A stretch of 64,000 nucleotides of DNA from Streptomyces profundus (GCF_020740535.1 NZ_CP082362.1:2418001-2482000); one strand, 5' to 3'. Counted from the stretch's first letter, positions 31,888 through 41,191 are shown. Translations and numbers: made by a program. The notes: generated from the letters alone by a model not told the origin.

Positions 31888-34800
31888 CTAACCAGCCGGG
31901 CTGTAGGCGTCCTTCGTGGCGTCGTAGATGTCGCGGAGTTGGTCCTCCTGGTCGGCGGGGCCCCTCACCTGGATCACATGGTAATCCGTTGCGATCAGCA
32001 GAACACGGGTGTGGGCCATCAGCCGCTGCTCGCCCTCACGCCAGCGGAAGGTCACCTCGGCCATCTGCACATTGCCCAACCGGGTCTCCATCACGCCGTT
32101 CTGCTCGCGGTAGCGATCCGCCCAGAACTCCTCCGACTCGGGCAGATCACCGAGCAGGTACTCCCTCGGCTGCTCGCCGAAGTCCTCGACGCTGTCCCGC
32201 GCCGCCACCACCACGATCCGGCTCTCGCCGTCGGTGTAGGCGATCTGGCCCTGGTCGTTGGGGCCCTGGCGCTGCCAGCCCGTCGGCACGACCAGCGCGA
32301 AGCCGGCCGGGTCCTCGACCACCTCAAAGCCCTCGGGCGGGGGCGCCGGCTGCTGGTCCCCCTCGGCGGGGGACGGCTGGGTGGCGCCCTCGCTGGGCTC
32401 CGCCCCCGCGTCCTCGCCCTCGTTCTCGGCGCCGCCGCCGGGAGCGTCGTCGCCAGGGTCCTGGGAGGCGTCGCCTTCCCCCGGCGGGGCCGCCGCGTCC
32501 GGATCGCTGCCCTCGCCCGTCGCGCTGTCGCCGCCGTCGCTCCCGGGCGCGAACGCCAGCACATAGGCGATCGCGCCGGCGAGACCGAGCAGCACCAGCA
32601 CCAGCAGCGCCTTGCCCAGCCGGCGTGGGCCACGCTCCCCGCGCGGGCGCCGGCGCGGGCCGACCAACTCACCACGGCGGCGCAGGATCGGCAGCCGCCT
32701 GGGGTCGGCCGGACGTCCCGGCTCCAGCGCCGGCGGCGGGACCGTGACCGTGCGGCGGCCGACGTCGGGCTCGGGCGCGCCTCGCAACAGCGAACGCAGC
32801 CAGCCGCGGAGCGCCTCGGCGCTCGGCCGCTCCGTGGGGTCCTGCCGGAGCAGGGACTCGACGATGGGGCGGAGCGCGCCGCAGTCCTCGGCGAAGGCGG
32901 GCTGTTCGGCGCAGACCGACTGCACCAACTCGGTGGCGCTGTCCTCCGGATAGGCGGGATAGCCCTGCACCGCGCGGAACAACAGGGCGCCCAGCGCCCA
33001 GAAGTCGGCCGCGGGGCCGACCGGCGGGGCCAGCCGCCAGTGCTCGTAGACCGGGCCCGCCTGCTCCGGCGCCCAGCGCTCGGTGACGGCGCCCACCGTA
33101 TGCATGCGCGCCTGCCGCGCGCGCTCCGCGCCCAACGCGCTGTCCGGGCCCCGGTAACGAGGCGCCCCGGCGGCGGCCAACTCGGTGGGCGGCGCGGGCT
33201 CCTCCTCCTGGTAGACGGCCGGCGGTGCGGCCTCGGGGCCGGGCGAGGCCGGCAGGGGCGGTTGCTCCTGGCCGCCGTCCCTGGGGAGGAGGGCGCCCTC
33301 GGAGGGGCGCGCGCCCTGGCGCGGCAAGGGCTCGCCAGCCGGCGCGGAGCCCTCGACGGGCGCCCCCTCGATGGCCAGGGGCTCGCCCCCGCCGTCGGCC
33401 GGCGTGGATCTGGCCGACTCCGTCAACTCCCAGCCGGTGCGCACCGGCGGGCTCGGACGCCGGGCGCCGGGCAGATCCGTGGGGCTCACACCCGGGGGGC
33501 GCGCGGACATGTTGGCGCGCCGCGCCGCTCCCGCACGCGCGCCGGCGCGGTAGGCGGCGATGGCGCCGCTGCGCGCGGCGCGCTCGGCCCGCTCGACCCG
33601 TTCGGCCCGATCGACATGCTGGGCCCGCTCGTCGTACCCCGTCTGTGAGTGGGGCGTCGGCGGCTCCTGGACATGGCCGGCCGGCGGCTGCGGCGCCGGG
33701 CCGCCGACGGAGTGCGGACCGCCCCGCTCCTGGCCGCCCGCACCCCCCTCGAAGTCCCAACTGGACGGCAGCTGATCCCGGCCCTGCTCGGGGCGGGGCG
33801 CGGGAACGCCGGAAGGACCGCCGGGCGGGGCGCCACCGTCCCAGCGCTGGTACCCCTCGGGCAACTCGCCGCCCGTCGGCGGATGCTCGGGCTCGAAGCC
33901 GGGCGGCAGACCGGACTGCTCACGGACCTGGGCGGCCGTCGCGTCGAGGCCGGGCGGCGCTTCGTCCCTGGCGAAGCCGGCCGGCCACTGCGGCTGCTGC
34001 TCGGCCTCGCCCCAGTAGCCGGCGCCGGCGGGCGCGCCCGGCTGGGGCCCGGCGGGCGGCGGATAGGCGGCGCCGTAGCCGGTGGAGATCGCGGGACCGC
34101 GCGGCTCCCCCTCGCCGGGCCGCCGCTCCAACGCGCCCTCGTCGGAGGCGTCCCAGGGCCGCGCCCCCGTGGGGGCGACCGACGGGTCGGGCGGCGCCGG
34201 GCCGTCCACCGGCCCTTCGGGCTCCTCGGTCGCCTGCTCGACCACGCGCTCCCGGGCGGCGAGTCGCGGCGTCTCGGGCGGCCTGGGCGCGGCGGGCGCG
34301 GGGGCGCGCGGCACCTCGGCGGGCGCGGGGGCGCGCGGCGCGGGATGGGCGGCGAAGGTGTCGGGAATGTCGGACGCGGGCAACGGGTCGTAGCCGCAGA
34401 GGACTTCCTCCGCCGCGCCGGCCGCCAGGCCGGTCAGCACGGCTCGCCCGTCGTCGCAGATCAGCACCGTGCGGGCGGTGACATTGCGGTGCGTCCAGCC
34501 GTGCGCGTGCACGATGCGCAGCGCGGCCAGCAGATCGGCGGCCACCTCGGCGGCGCGATAGGGGCCGAGGCTCTCCTCGGCCAACAGCGCGGCCAACGGC
34601 CGGGCCGGCACTAACTCACTGACGATCCAGAGCCCGTCGCCCTGCACGAAGACGTCGAAGACCTGATCCAGCCGCGGATGGTCGGGCAGCTCGGCGGCGG
34701 TGCGCGCCGCCTCGACGGCCCGCCGCACCACCGGGTCGTCCGGCGTTCTGGTGGCCCACTCGCTCGCGCCCCGCCCGGCGCCGAACGAGCCGCCGCGCCG

Positions 34801-34977
34801 CCCCTCGCCGTCGACCAGCTCGGCGTCCACCACCTCGGGCAGCGGCACCTGCCGCACCAGGACCTCATGACCGCTGGCGGTGTCGAACGCCCATGACTCG
34901 ACGAACTCGAACTCGTCGGACGGGGTTTGCGGCAGCCGATAGCGATCGGCCAACAGCCGCCCCGCGTACTTCTCCAC
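31888..34977 (-). CDS. Transmembrane pseudokinase with a large insert in the kinase fold and a TTA codon
   Basis: 1029 residues. The N-lobe and catalytic-loop region (1-200) has HGWTHRNVTARTVLICDDGRAVLTGLA. Here the catalytic Asp of HRD is Asn (165) and DFG is replaced by TGL (182-184), and no Gly loop is visible. About 425 Pro/Gly/Glu-rich residues follow, then the rest of a kinase C-lobe: RWAPEQAGPVYEHW, AADFWALGALLFRAVQG, DPTERPSAEALRGWL. One helix (ALLVLVLLGLAGAIAYVLAFA) leads to a stalk and an outer domain (FALVVPTGWQRQG...YHVIQVRGPADQE). Leu-122 is TTA (34614-34612), so bldA-dependent. It is sandwiched between two active-looking kinases. Probably a scaffold or allosteric partner. Confidence 0.88.
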   Translation of the reverse strand: MEKYAGRLLADRYRLPQTPSDEFEFVESWAFDTASGHEVLVRQVPLPEVVDAELVDGEGRRGGSFGAGRGASEWATRTPDDPVVRRAVEAARTAAELPDHPRLDQVFDVFVQGDGLWIVSELVPARPLAALLAEESLGPYRAAEVAADLLAALRIVHAHGWTHRNVTARTVLICDDGRAVLTGLAAGAAEEVLCGYDPLPASDIPDTFAAHPAPRAPAPAEVPRAPAPAAPRPPETPRLAARERVVEQATEEPEGPVDGPAPPDPSVAPTGARPWDASDEGALERRPGEGEPRGPAISTGYGAAYPPPAGPQPGAPAGAGYWGEAEQQPQWPAGFARDEAPPGLDATAAQVREQSGLPPGFEPEHPPTGGELPEGYQRWDGGAPPGGPSGVPAPRPEQGRDQLPSSWDFEGGAGGQERGGPHSVGGPAPQPPAGHVQEPPTPHSQTGYDERAQHVDRAERVERAERAARSGAIAAYRAGARAGAARRANMSARPPGVSPTDLPGARRPSPPVRTGWELTESARSTPADGGGEPLAIEGAPVEGSAPAGEPLPRQGARPSEGALLPRDGGQEQPPLPASPGPEAAPPAVYQEEEPAPPTELAAAGAPRYRGPDSALGAERARQARMHTVGAVTERWAPEQAGPVYEHWRLAPPVGPAADFWALGALLFRAVQGYPAYPEDSATELVQSVCAEQPAFAEDCGALRPIVESLLRQDPTERPSAEALRGWLRSLLRGAPEPDVGRRTVTVPPPALEPGRPADPRRLPILRRRGELVGPRRRPRGERGPRRLGKALLVLVLLGLAGAIAYVLAFAPGSDGGDSATGEGSDPDAAAPPGEGDASQDPGDDAPGGGAENEGEDAGAEPSEGATQPSPAEGDQQPAPPPEGFEVVEDPAGFALVVPTGWQRQGPNDQGQIAYTDGESRIVVVAARDSVEDFGEQPREYLLGDLPESEEFWADRYREQNGVMETRLGNVQMAEVTFRWREGEQRLMAHTRVLLIATDYHVIQVRGPADQEDQLRDIYDATKDAYSPAG

Positions 34978-35097
34978 AAGGCCTCCCCACCACGTGCCCG
35001 CCCGCAGAACGCTTCCCCACGATACGGGGAGCGGCGCCCTCGCGGCTACGGTCCGTCAACTGGCGCTTCTTCTCCGTCCCCTTCCCCGCCGGACAGC

Positions 35098-37869
35098 TCA
35101 GTCCATCGGCTCGAACGTCTGGAATGCCGTGTCCCGCAAGGTGCGACAGGTGTTGTCGTCCCAGGCGTCCGCCGGGCACGTGATCATGATCGCGTAGCCC
35201 CGGTTGTCGTCGACCCGGAAGCCACGGTTGAGCACCCGGACTCTTTCCCCGTTCTCGTCTCTTTCGAACTGCCAGTCCGCGACGGTCGGATAGTCATTCC
35301 AATCGATCGTCTCGATGCTGATCTGTTCGTAGTTGGTGCTGTTGCCGCGCACCGACGGCTCCGCGGCCCGCCAGGCGCCCTCGGCGTCATCGCCCGGACT
35401 GTCGGTGAAGTCCACCTGCACCTTGAACGGCTCCCCCGGGGCGGAGCTGTAGATGGCGCCCGAGTTCCGCCCGGCCGTGCCCACCCGCTCCCAGCCCCCG
35501 GGCAGGGATATGCGGAAGTGGAACTCGGGGTCCACCACCTCGGCATAGCCGGTCGGGCCGTCGGGTCGCGCGTCGGGATCGTTCTCCGGCGCGGTACCCG
35601 GCGGACCGTCGTCCCCGCCCTCGGGGTCGCCCTCTCCCCCGCCCGGCGCGCCGGCGCCCTCGGCGTCCGCCCCCTCGCTGTCGGCGCCCTCGGCACCCTC
35701 GCCGTCGGCACCGTCGGTGGTGCCGCCCTCGGCGCCCTCGTCCGGCGCGGGGTCGTTCTCGCCCTGCTGCCCCTCGGTGGTCTGCTCCTGCCCCTCGGCG
35801 CCACCTTCGTTCGTGCTGTCGTCACCGCTGTTCAGCCAGAGCACCACGGCGGTGCCCAGCACCGCGAGGGCCAGCACCACGGCGCCGATCGCCAGCGCCA
35901 GCCGGTTCCTGTCGCCGCCGCCCGAACCGCTGGACGGCGGGCGCGCCGGCGGGCGCGGGCCATCGGCGTCCGGGGAGACGACGGGTGCGGCGGCCGACGG
36001 ACCCGCCTTCTCCTGCGGGGCGTTCGCCGCTGCCGTGGCCGGCTTGCCGCCGCCCGGCACCTCCTGGCGCTTTCCGACGACCACCGTCAGATGGTCGGTG
36101 GTGGAGCCGTTCCCGCCGGCGCCGCCCCCCAGCACCGCCTGGAACACCTCACGCACCCGAGGCTCCGCCGGCCGCTCGTCCGGCCTCTTGCGCAGCAGCT
36201 CCATGATCAGCTCGCCCAGCTCGCCCGCCTGGCTCGGCGGCGGCACCGGATCGTGCATCACGGCGGCCAGCGTCGCGATGGCGGAGCCCTCGTCGTAGGG
36301 CGGGCGCCCCTCCACGCAGCAGTAGAGCAGGGCGCCCAGCGACCACATGTCCGCCGGCGGCCCCGGGGGGGCGCCCCTGGCCCGCTCGGGCGAGATATAG
36401 GAGGGCGCGCCGACCAGCATGCCGGTCGAGGTGATCGACGGGTCCCCCTCGACCTTGGCGATGCCGAAGTCGGTGAGCACCACCCGTCCCTCGTCGTCGG
36501 CCACGATCACGTTGGACGGCTTGACGTCCCGGTGCAGGATGCCGGCGCCGTGCGCGTCCCGCAGCACGTCCAGCACGGCCAGCCCGATCTCGGCCGCCCG
36601 GTGCGGCGACATCGGCCCGTCCTGACGGATCAGATCGGCCAACGACCGGCCCTCGATCAGCTCCATCACGATCCACGGCCGCGAGCCCTCGTCGACCACG
36701 TCGTAGATGGTGACCACGCCTCGGCTGCGTATGGTGGCGATGGCCTTCGCCTCCCGCAGCGTGCGGGTGATCATGCGCTTGCGCTCGGCCTCCTCGACCC
36801 CGGGCGAGAGCCGCAGCTCCTTGACCGCGACCGAACGCCCCAACACCTCGTCCGTCGCCCGCCACACCGTGCCCATCCCGCCGCGCCCGACCACGGCGCC
36901 CAGCAGGTAGCGCCCGTTGAGCAACCGCGCCGGGCGCGCCCCCTTCTCCCCACCCGCCCGCGCCTCGCGCTCCGCGCCAGCGCCACCGCCCGCCTTCGCC
37001 CCACCTGCCCGCGCCTCGCGCTCCGCGCCAGCGCCACCGTCCGCCTTCGCCCCACCCGCCCGCGCGACCCGCGTCGTCGCCCGATCCTCCGAGCCCGCCT
37101 CAGGCTTCACCTTCTCCGAAGACGCGACCCGCGTCGTCGCCCGATCCTCCACCACCGGCTCGGACTCACCCTTCCCCGACCGCCCCACCAACGTCGTGGC
37201 CCGATCCTCCGAGCCCGCCTCAGGCTTCGCCCTCTCCGAAGACGCGACCCGCGTCGTCGCACGATCCCCCACTCCCGCCTCAGGCTTCACCTTCTCCGAA
37301 GACGCGACCCGCGTCGTGGCCCGATCCTCCGAGCCCGCCTCAGGCTTCGCCCTCTCCGAAGGCGCGACCCGCGTCGTCGCACGATCCCCCACCCCAGCCT
37401 CAGGCTTCGCCCTCTCCGAAGGCGCGACCCGCGTCGTCGCACGATCCCCCACTCCCGCCTCAGGCTTCACCTTCTCCGAAGGCGCGACCCGCGTGGTGGC
37501 CCGGTCCTCCACCACCGGCTCGGACTCGCCCTTCCCCGACCGCCCCACCAACGTCGTCGCCCGATCCTCCACCACCGCCCCGGGCTTCGCCCTCTCCGAA
37601 GGCCCCACCCGAACCGTCCCCGGCTCATCCGCGTCGCCCGAGGGCGCGACCCGCGTCGTCGCGCGATCCCGCGTGCCGGAGTCGCCGTCAGCGGAGGCCG
37701 CGTCAGCAGCGGCTCCCCCCGGCTCGTCCGGGCCGTCCGTCGCCGGAACAACCGCCTCGCGGCGCGGCGCGGCTGACGCCTCGCCGGCGTCGGCGCCGGC
37801 GTCGGCGCCCGCGTCGGCGGTCGGCTGCCGGCGCAGCCTCGACTCGTCTTCCCCGTTGTGCTGGCCCAT
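35098..37869 (-). CDS. Transmembrane Ser/Thr protein kinase with nine 20-residue N-terminal repeats
   Basis: 923 residues. Residues 87-266 are nine perfect-period 20-mers, each ending EDRATT or GDRATT and starting RVAPSE, RVASSE or LVGRSG; one more DRATT is at 68-72. The kinase domain (about 320-580) has VVGRGGMGTVWRA, VAVKEL (Lys350), ILHRDVKPSN (Asp448), LTDFGIAKV (Asp467) and YISPERA. One helix (LALAIGAVVLALAVLGTAVVLWL, about 657-679) leads to an acidic stalk and a C-terminal outer domain (VDPEFHFRISLPGGWERV...YAIMITCPADAWDDNTCRT) with a Cys pair. GGAGGGG precedes the ATG at 37869. It is followed by the pseudokinase gene after 120 bases. Confidence 0.92.
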   Translation of the reverse strand: MGQHNGEDESRLRRQPTADAGADAGADAGEASAAPRREAVVPATDGPDEPGGAAADAASADGDSGTRDRATTRVAPSGDADEPGTVRVGPSERAKPGAVVEDRATTLVGRSGKGESEPVVEDRATTRVAPSEKVKPEAGVGDRATTRVAPSERAKPEAGVGDRATTRVAPSERAKPEAGSEDRATTRVASSEKVKPEAGVGDRATTRVASSERAKPEAGSEDRATTLVGRSGKGESEPVVEDRATTRVASSEKVKPEAGSEDRATTRVARAGGAKADGGAGAEREARAGGAKAGGGAGAEREARAGGEKGARPARLLNGRYLLGAVVGRGGMGTVWRATDEVLGRSVAVKELRLSPGVEEAERKRMITRTLREAKAIATIRSRGVVTIYDVVDEGSRPWIVMELIEGRSLADLIRQDGPMSPHRAAEIGLAVLDVLRDAHGAGILHRDVKPSNVIVADDEGRVVLTDFGIAKVEGDPSITSTGMLVGAPSYISPERARGAPPGPPADMWSLGALLYCCVEGRPPYDEGSAIATLAAVMHDPVPPPSQAGELGELIMELLRKRPDERPAEPRVREVFQAVLGGGAGGNGSTTDHLTVVVGKRQEVPGGGKPATAAANAPQEKAGPSAAAPVVSPDADGPRPPARPPSSGSGGGDRNRLALAIGAVVLALAVLGTAVVLWLNSGDDSTNEGGAEGQEQTTEGQQGENDPAPDEGAEGGTTDGADGEGAEGADSEGADAEGAGAPGGGEGDPEGGDDGPPGTAPENDPDARPDGPTGYAEVVDPEFHFRISLPGGWERVGTAGRNSGAIYSSAPGEPFKVQVDFTDSPGDDAEGAWRAAEPSVRGNSTNYEQISIETIDWNDYPTVADWQFERDENGERVRVLNRGFRVDDNRGYAIMITCPADAWDDNTCRTLRDTAFQTFEPMD
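37072..37611 (-). repeat. Nine tandem 60-bp direct repeats inside the kinase gene
   Basis: 540 bases divide into nine in-frame 60-base units encoding 20-residue repeats. Variant units recur in a higher-order pattern: the LVGRSGKGESEPVVEDRATT type occurs as the second and eighth unit. This points to past duplication or gene conversion of blocks. Confidence 0.92.
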
Positions 37870-37975
37870 GCGTGCGTCCCCTCCGGCTTCCCCGCCCATT
37901 GTCACCCATGCGGCTGACATCCGGGGCGCAGGGCGACCCGCCCGGCGCCGTCAACGCCGGGCGGACCGAAGTGGA

Positions 37976-39706
37976 TCAGAGAGGAACGGTGTCCGGAGCG
38001 CCCAACCTGGCGGCGTCCGCGGTCTGATCGTCGGGCTGTAGCTGCGACTCCCTTTCGGCCTCCACCCGCTTCAGGTAGTGCTGGACCTCGCGTTCCACCT
38101 GCTCGTCCGACCAGCCGAGCACACCGCCCATCAACTCGGCGCACTCCCGCGCACTTCGCGTGCCTCGGTCGAAGGTCTCGATTGAGATACGAGTCCGTCG
38201 GGTGAGGACGTCCTCCAGGTGTCGGGCGCCCTCGTGCGAACAGGCGTACACGATCTCGGCCTTGAGATAGTCGTCCGCGGCCGGCAGCGGCTCGCCGAGT
38301 CGGGGGTCGGCGACGACCAGGTCGAGCACCTCCTGGGTGAGCGCGCCATAGCGGCGGAGCAGGTGCTCGACCCTGACCTCGTGCAGCCCGGCCCTGGACG
38401 CGATCCGCGCCCTGCCGTTCCAGAGCGCGGCGAAGCCCTCGGCCCCCGCGAGCCGGATCTCCTCCGTGCAGCAGTCGGCGACGCGTTGGTCGAGGCCGTG
38501 CACCGCGGCGTCAACCGCGTCCTTGGCCATCACCCGGTAGGTGGTGTACTTGCCGCCGGCCACCACCACGAGGCCCGGCACCGGATGGGCGACCGTGTGC
38601 TCCCTGGAGAGCTTGCTGGTGGCGTCGGACTCCCCCGCCAGCAGCGGGCGCAACCCGGCGTAGACGCCCTCCACATCGTCCCGGGTGAGGGGCACGGCCA
38701 GCACCGAGTTGACGTGTTCCAGCAGGTAGTCGATATCGGCACTGGACGCGGCCGGATGCGCCTTGTCCAGGTCCCAGGCGGTGTCCGTGGTGCCCACGAT
38801 CCAGTGCCGGCCCCAGGGGATGACGAAGAGCACGCTGGTCTCGGTGCGCAGGATCAGCCCGGTCGACGAGTGGATGCGGTCCTTGGGGACGACCAGGTGG
38901 ATGCCCTTGGACGCGCGGACGTGGAACTGGCCGCGCTCGGCGATCATGGCCTGGGTGTCGTCGGTCCACACGCCGGTGGCGTTGACGACCTGTTTGGCCC
39001 TGATCTCATAGCTGCGGAAGTCCCCGGCGCTCTCGCCGTCGCCGCTCTCCAGGTCGAGGACCCGCACGCCGACCACGCGTTCCCCCTCCCGCAGGAACTC
39101 GGTGACCCGCGCGCGGTTGGCCACCCTGGCGCCATAGCTGGCGGCCGTGCGCACCAGGGCGGCGACGAACCGGGCGTCGTCGACCTGCGCGTCGTAGTAC
39201 TGCAAGGCCCCGACCAGCGCGTCCTTCCGGAGGCAGGGCGCGATCCGCAGCGCGCCCGTGCGGGTGAGGTGACGGTGCCTCGGCAGGCCGCGGCCGTGTC
39301 CCGAGGAGAGGGACATCGCGTCGTAGAGCGCGACACCCGAGCCGGCGTAGAACCGTTCCCAGCCACGGTGTTGCAGCGGGTAGAGAAAGGGGACGGGGCG
39401 GACCAGATGCGGCGCGATCCGGTCCAGCAGCAGTCCGCGTTCCCGCAGCGCCTCCCTGACCAGCCCGAAGTCCAGCATCTCCAGATAGCGCAGGCCGCCG
39501 TGGATGAGCTTGCTCGACCGGCTGGACGTGCCGGAGGCCCAGTCCCTGGCCTCGACCAGGCCGGTGGAGAGGCCGCGGGTGGTGGCGTCGAGCGCCGTTC
39601 CCGCACCGACCACGCCGGCGCCCACCACCAGGATGTCCAGCTCCCGTTCGGCCATCCGGGCGAGCGCCTCGGCTCGCTGTTCCGGCCCTAGCACCGCTGT
39701 CTTCAC
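37976..39706 (-). CDS. glpD: Glycerol-3-phosphate dehydrogenase (FAD-dependent)
   Basis: 576 residues. The FAD fold ILVVGAGVVGAGTALDATTRG and the family blocks SGTSSRSSKLIHGGLRYLE and VVNATGVWTDD are present, as is SKGIHLVVP and a C-terminal domain (CTEEIRLAGAEGF...VLGWSDEQVEREVQHYLKRV). It oxidises glycerol-3-phosphate to dihydroxyacetone phosphate at the membrane, feeding electrons to quinone. GTG start with GGGAGG six bases upstream. It heads the minus-strand run that continues with the kinase genes after 106 bases. From memory the S. coelicolor counterpart is in the same place. Confidence 0.93.
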   Translation of the reverse strand: MKTAVLGPEQRAEALARMAERELDILVVGAGVVGAGTALDATTRGLSTGLVEARDWASGTSSRSSKLIHGGLRYLEMLDFGLVREALRERGLLLDRIAPHLVRPVPFLYPLQHRGWERFYAGSGVALYDAMSLSSGHGRGLPRHRHLTRTGALRIAPCLRKDALVGALQYYDAQVDDARFVAALVRTAASYGARVANRARVTEFLREGERVVGVRVLDLESGDGESAGDFRSYEIRAKQVVNATGVWTDDTQAMIAERGQFHVRASKGIHLVVPKDRIHSSTGLILRTETSVLFVIPWGRHWIVGTTDTAWDLDKAHPAASSADIDYLLEHVNSVLAVPLTRDDVEGVYAGLRPLLAGESDATSKLSREHTVAHPVPGLVVVAGGKYTTYRVMAKDAVDAAVHGLDQRVADCCTEEIRLAGAEGFAALWNGRARIASRAGLHEVRVEHLLRRYGALTQEVLDLVVADPRLGEPLPAADDYLKAEIVYACSHEGARHLEDVLTRRTRISIETFDRGTRSARECAELMGGVLGWSDEQVEREVQHYLKRVEAERESQLQPDDQTADAARLGAPDTVPL

Positions 39707-39879
39707 CGCTGCCTCCCTGGTGTTCGGTCACGTCCGCCGCCTGGCTGTCGCTCTCCGCTGTCCCGCTGTCCCGCTCTCCGCCGCCGGCGTCACCTGCCGA
39801 CGCCCGCTGTCGATCGTCTCCCATTTCGTCCGGTTTGGCGCGTCTCGTCGGCCCGGTCGGCTCGCTCAATCCCCCGTAT

Positions 39880-39906
39880 CTGTCATATATGCCCGTAACC
39901 TGACAG
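39880..39906. promoter_or_regulatory. Inverted repeat between glpD and the dehydrogenase-like gene
   Basis: CTGTCA (39880-39885) and TGACAG (39901-39906) flank 15 bases in a locally AT-rich stretch. It is a candidate operator for either divergent gene. Confidence 0.35.
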
Positions 39907-39960
39907 GTAGTGCATATGCCCTCCCTGTGGAGCGGCAGAAGGAAAGGGAGCCGCCCGCGT

Positions 39961-41190
39961 ATGCCCGCTGATCTCGCCGTTCTCGGTCTTGGGCCGCTGG
40001 GCCTGCCCGCTGCCCAGGCCGCCACCGCCGCCGGCATCGGAACCGTTGCCTTCGTACCGGATGCCCGGATCGCCGCCGGCTTGAACGCCGGCCGGCCACC
40101 CGCTGACGGTTCGCTCACCGCACCCGCGCTACGCCGGATGGTGGCCGGGGGCTTCCACGCCTCCAGCGACCCCGTCGTCCTCGACCGGGTGCGCACCGCG
40201 CTGATCTGCGCGCCGACGCCGCCGGGCGAGCGGCGGACGCTCGATCTGAGCGCCGTCAGGGCGGCAGCCGCCACCCTCGCGCCCCGGCTGCGCCCGCGCA
40301 CGCTGGTGGTGCTCGAATCCACCGTGCCCCCCGGCACCACCCAGCAGGTGGTGCGCCCCCTGCTCGAACAGGGCTCTGGGTTGCGCGCCGGGCGTGACTT
40401 CCAGCTGGCGCACGCCCCCGGGCGCCTCTCCCCCGGCAGCCCCGGCGGCTACGCCGGCACCCCCCGGGTGATCGGCGGCCTCACCCCCGCCTGCACGGAG
40501 GCCGCCGCGGCCTTCTACGGCCGGCTCACCGACAAGGTGGTGCGGGCGCGCGGCGTGCTGGAGGCGGAGACGGTGAAGGTGCTGGAGACCAACGTCCAGC
40601 ACGTCAACATGGCGCTGATCAACGAGATGACGGTGTTCTGCCACGAGTTGGGCATCGACCTGTGGGACGTGGTGCGCTGCGCCGAGACCAGGCCGGTCGC
40701 CCCGCACGGCTTCCGCCCGGGGCCAGGGGTCGCCGGCCTGGGCGCCCCCGTCAACCCGGGGAACCGGCTACGGCTGGTGGAGCTGGCCCGCGAGCTCAAC
40801 GACCGGATGCCCAGCTATGTGACCCAACGGGCCACCACGCTCCTCAACGAGCACGGAAAGTCGGCACGCGGCGCCCGAATCCTGCTCCTCGGCGTGACGT
40901 ACCGCCCCGACCTGCCGGATCTGGAGCGCGGCCCCGCGCGGGAGATCGCCTCCCGGCTGCTCGGCCTGGGCGCCCAGCTCAGCTTCCACGACCCGTTCGT
41001 CACCGAATGGCGGCTGGCCGGCCGCCAGGTACCGCGCGCCGACGCGCTCTACGAGTCGGCCGCCACGGCGGATCTGACGCTGCTGCTGCAACACCACGGC
41101 ACCTACGACCTCCAGGGCCTGGCCGCCAAGGCACAGCTGCTCTTCGACACCAGGGGCGCCACCCCGGCCGGCGCGGCCCACCGCCTCTGA
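39961..41190 (+). CDS. UDP-glucose/GDP-mannose dehydrogenase-like protein lacking the catalytic Cys
   Basis: 409 residues with the three-domain architecture of nucleotide-sugar dehydrogenases: Rossmann start LAVLGLGPLGLPAAQAA, VVLESTVPPGTTQQVV, central helix EAETVKVLETNVQHVNMALINEMTVFCHELGIDLWDV and C-terminal ILLLGVTYRPDLPDLE...LSFHDPFV. The active-site loop, normally GPGVGGHCIPVDP in this subfamily, is GPGVAGLGAPVNP here: both His and catalytic Cys are gone. Oxidation of a sugar to a uronate by the usual thiohemiacetal route seems impossible. The ATG at 39961 has GGGAG ten bases upstream; earlier starts at 39910 and 39916 remain possible. Function unknown. Confidence 0.82.
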   Translation: MPADLAVLGLGPLGLPAAQAATAAGIGTVAFVPDARIAAGLNAGRPPADGSLTAPALRRMVAGGFHASSDPVVLDRVRTALICAPTPPGERRTLDLSAVRAAAATLAPRLRPRTLVVLESTVPPGTTQQVVRPLLEQGSGLRAGRDFQLAHAPGRLSPGSPGGYAGTPRVIGGLTPACTEAAAAFYGRLTDKVVRARGVLEAETVKVLETNVQHVNMALINEMTVFCHELGIDLWDVVRCAETRPVAPHGFRPGPGVAGLGAPVNPGNRLRLVELARELNDRMPSYVTQRATTLLNEHGKSARGARILLLGVTYRPDLPDLERGPAREIASRLLGLGAQLSFHDPFVTEWRLAGRQVPRADALYESAATADLTLLLQHHGTYDLQGLAAKAQLLFDTRGATPAGAAHRL

Positions 41191-41191
41191 C

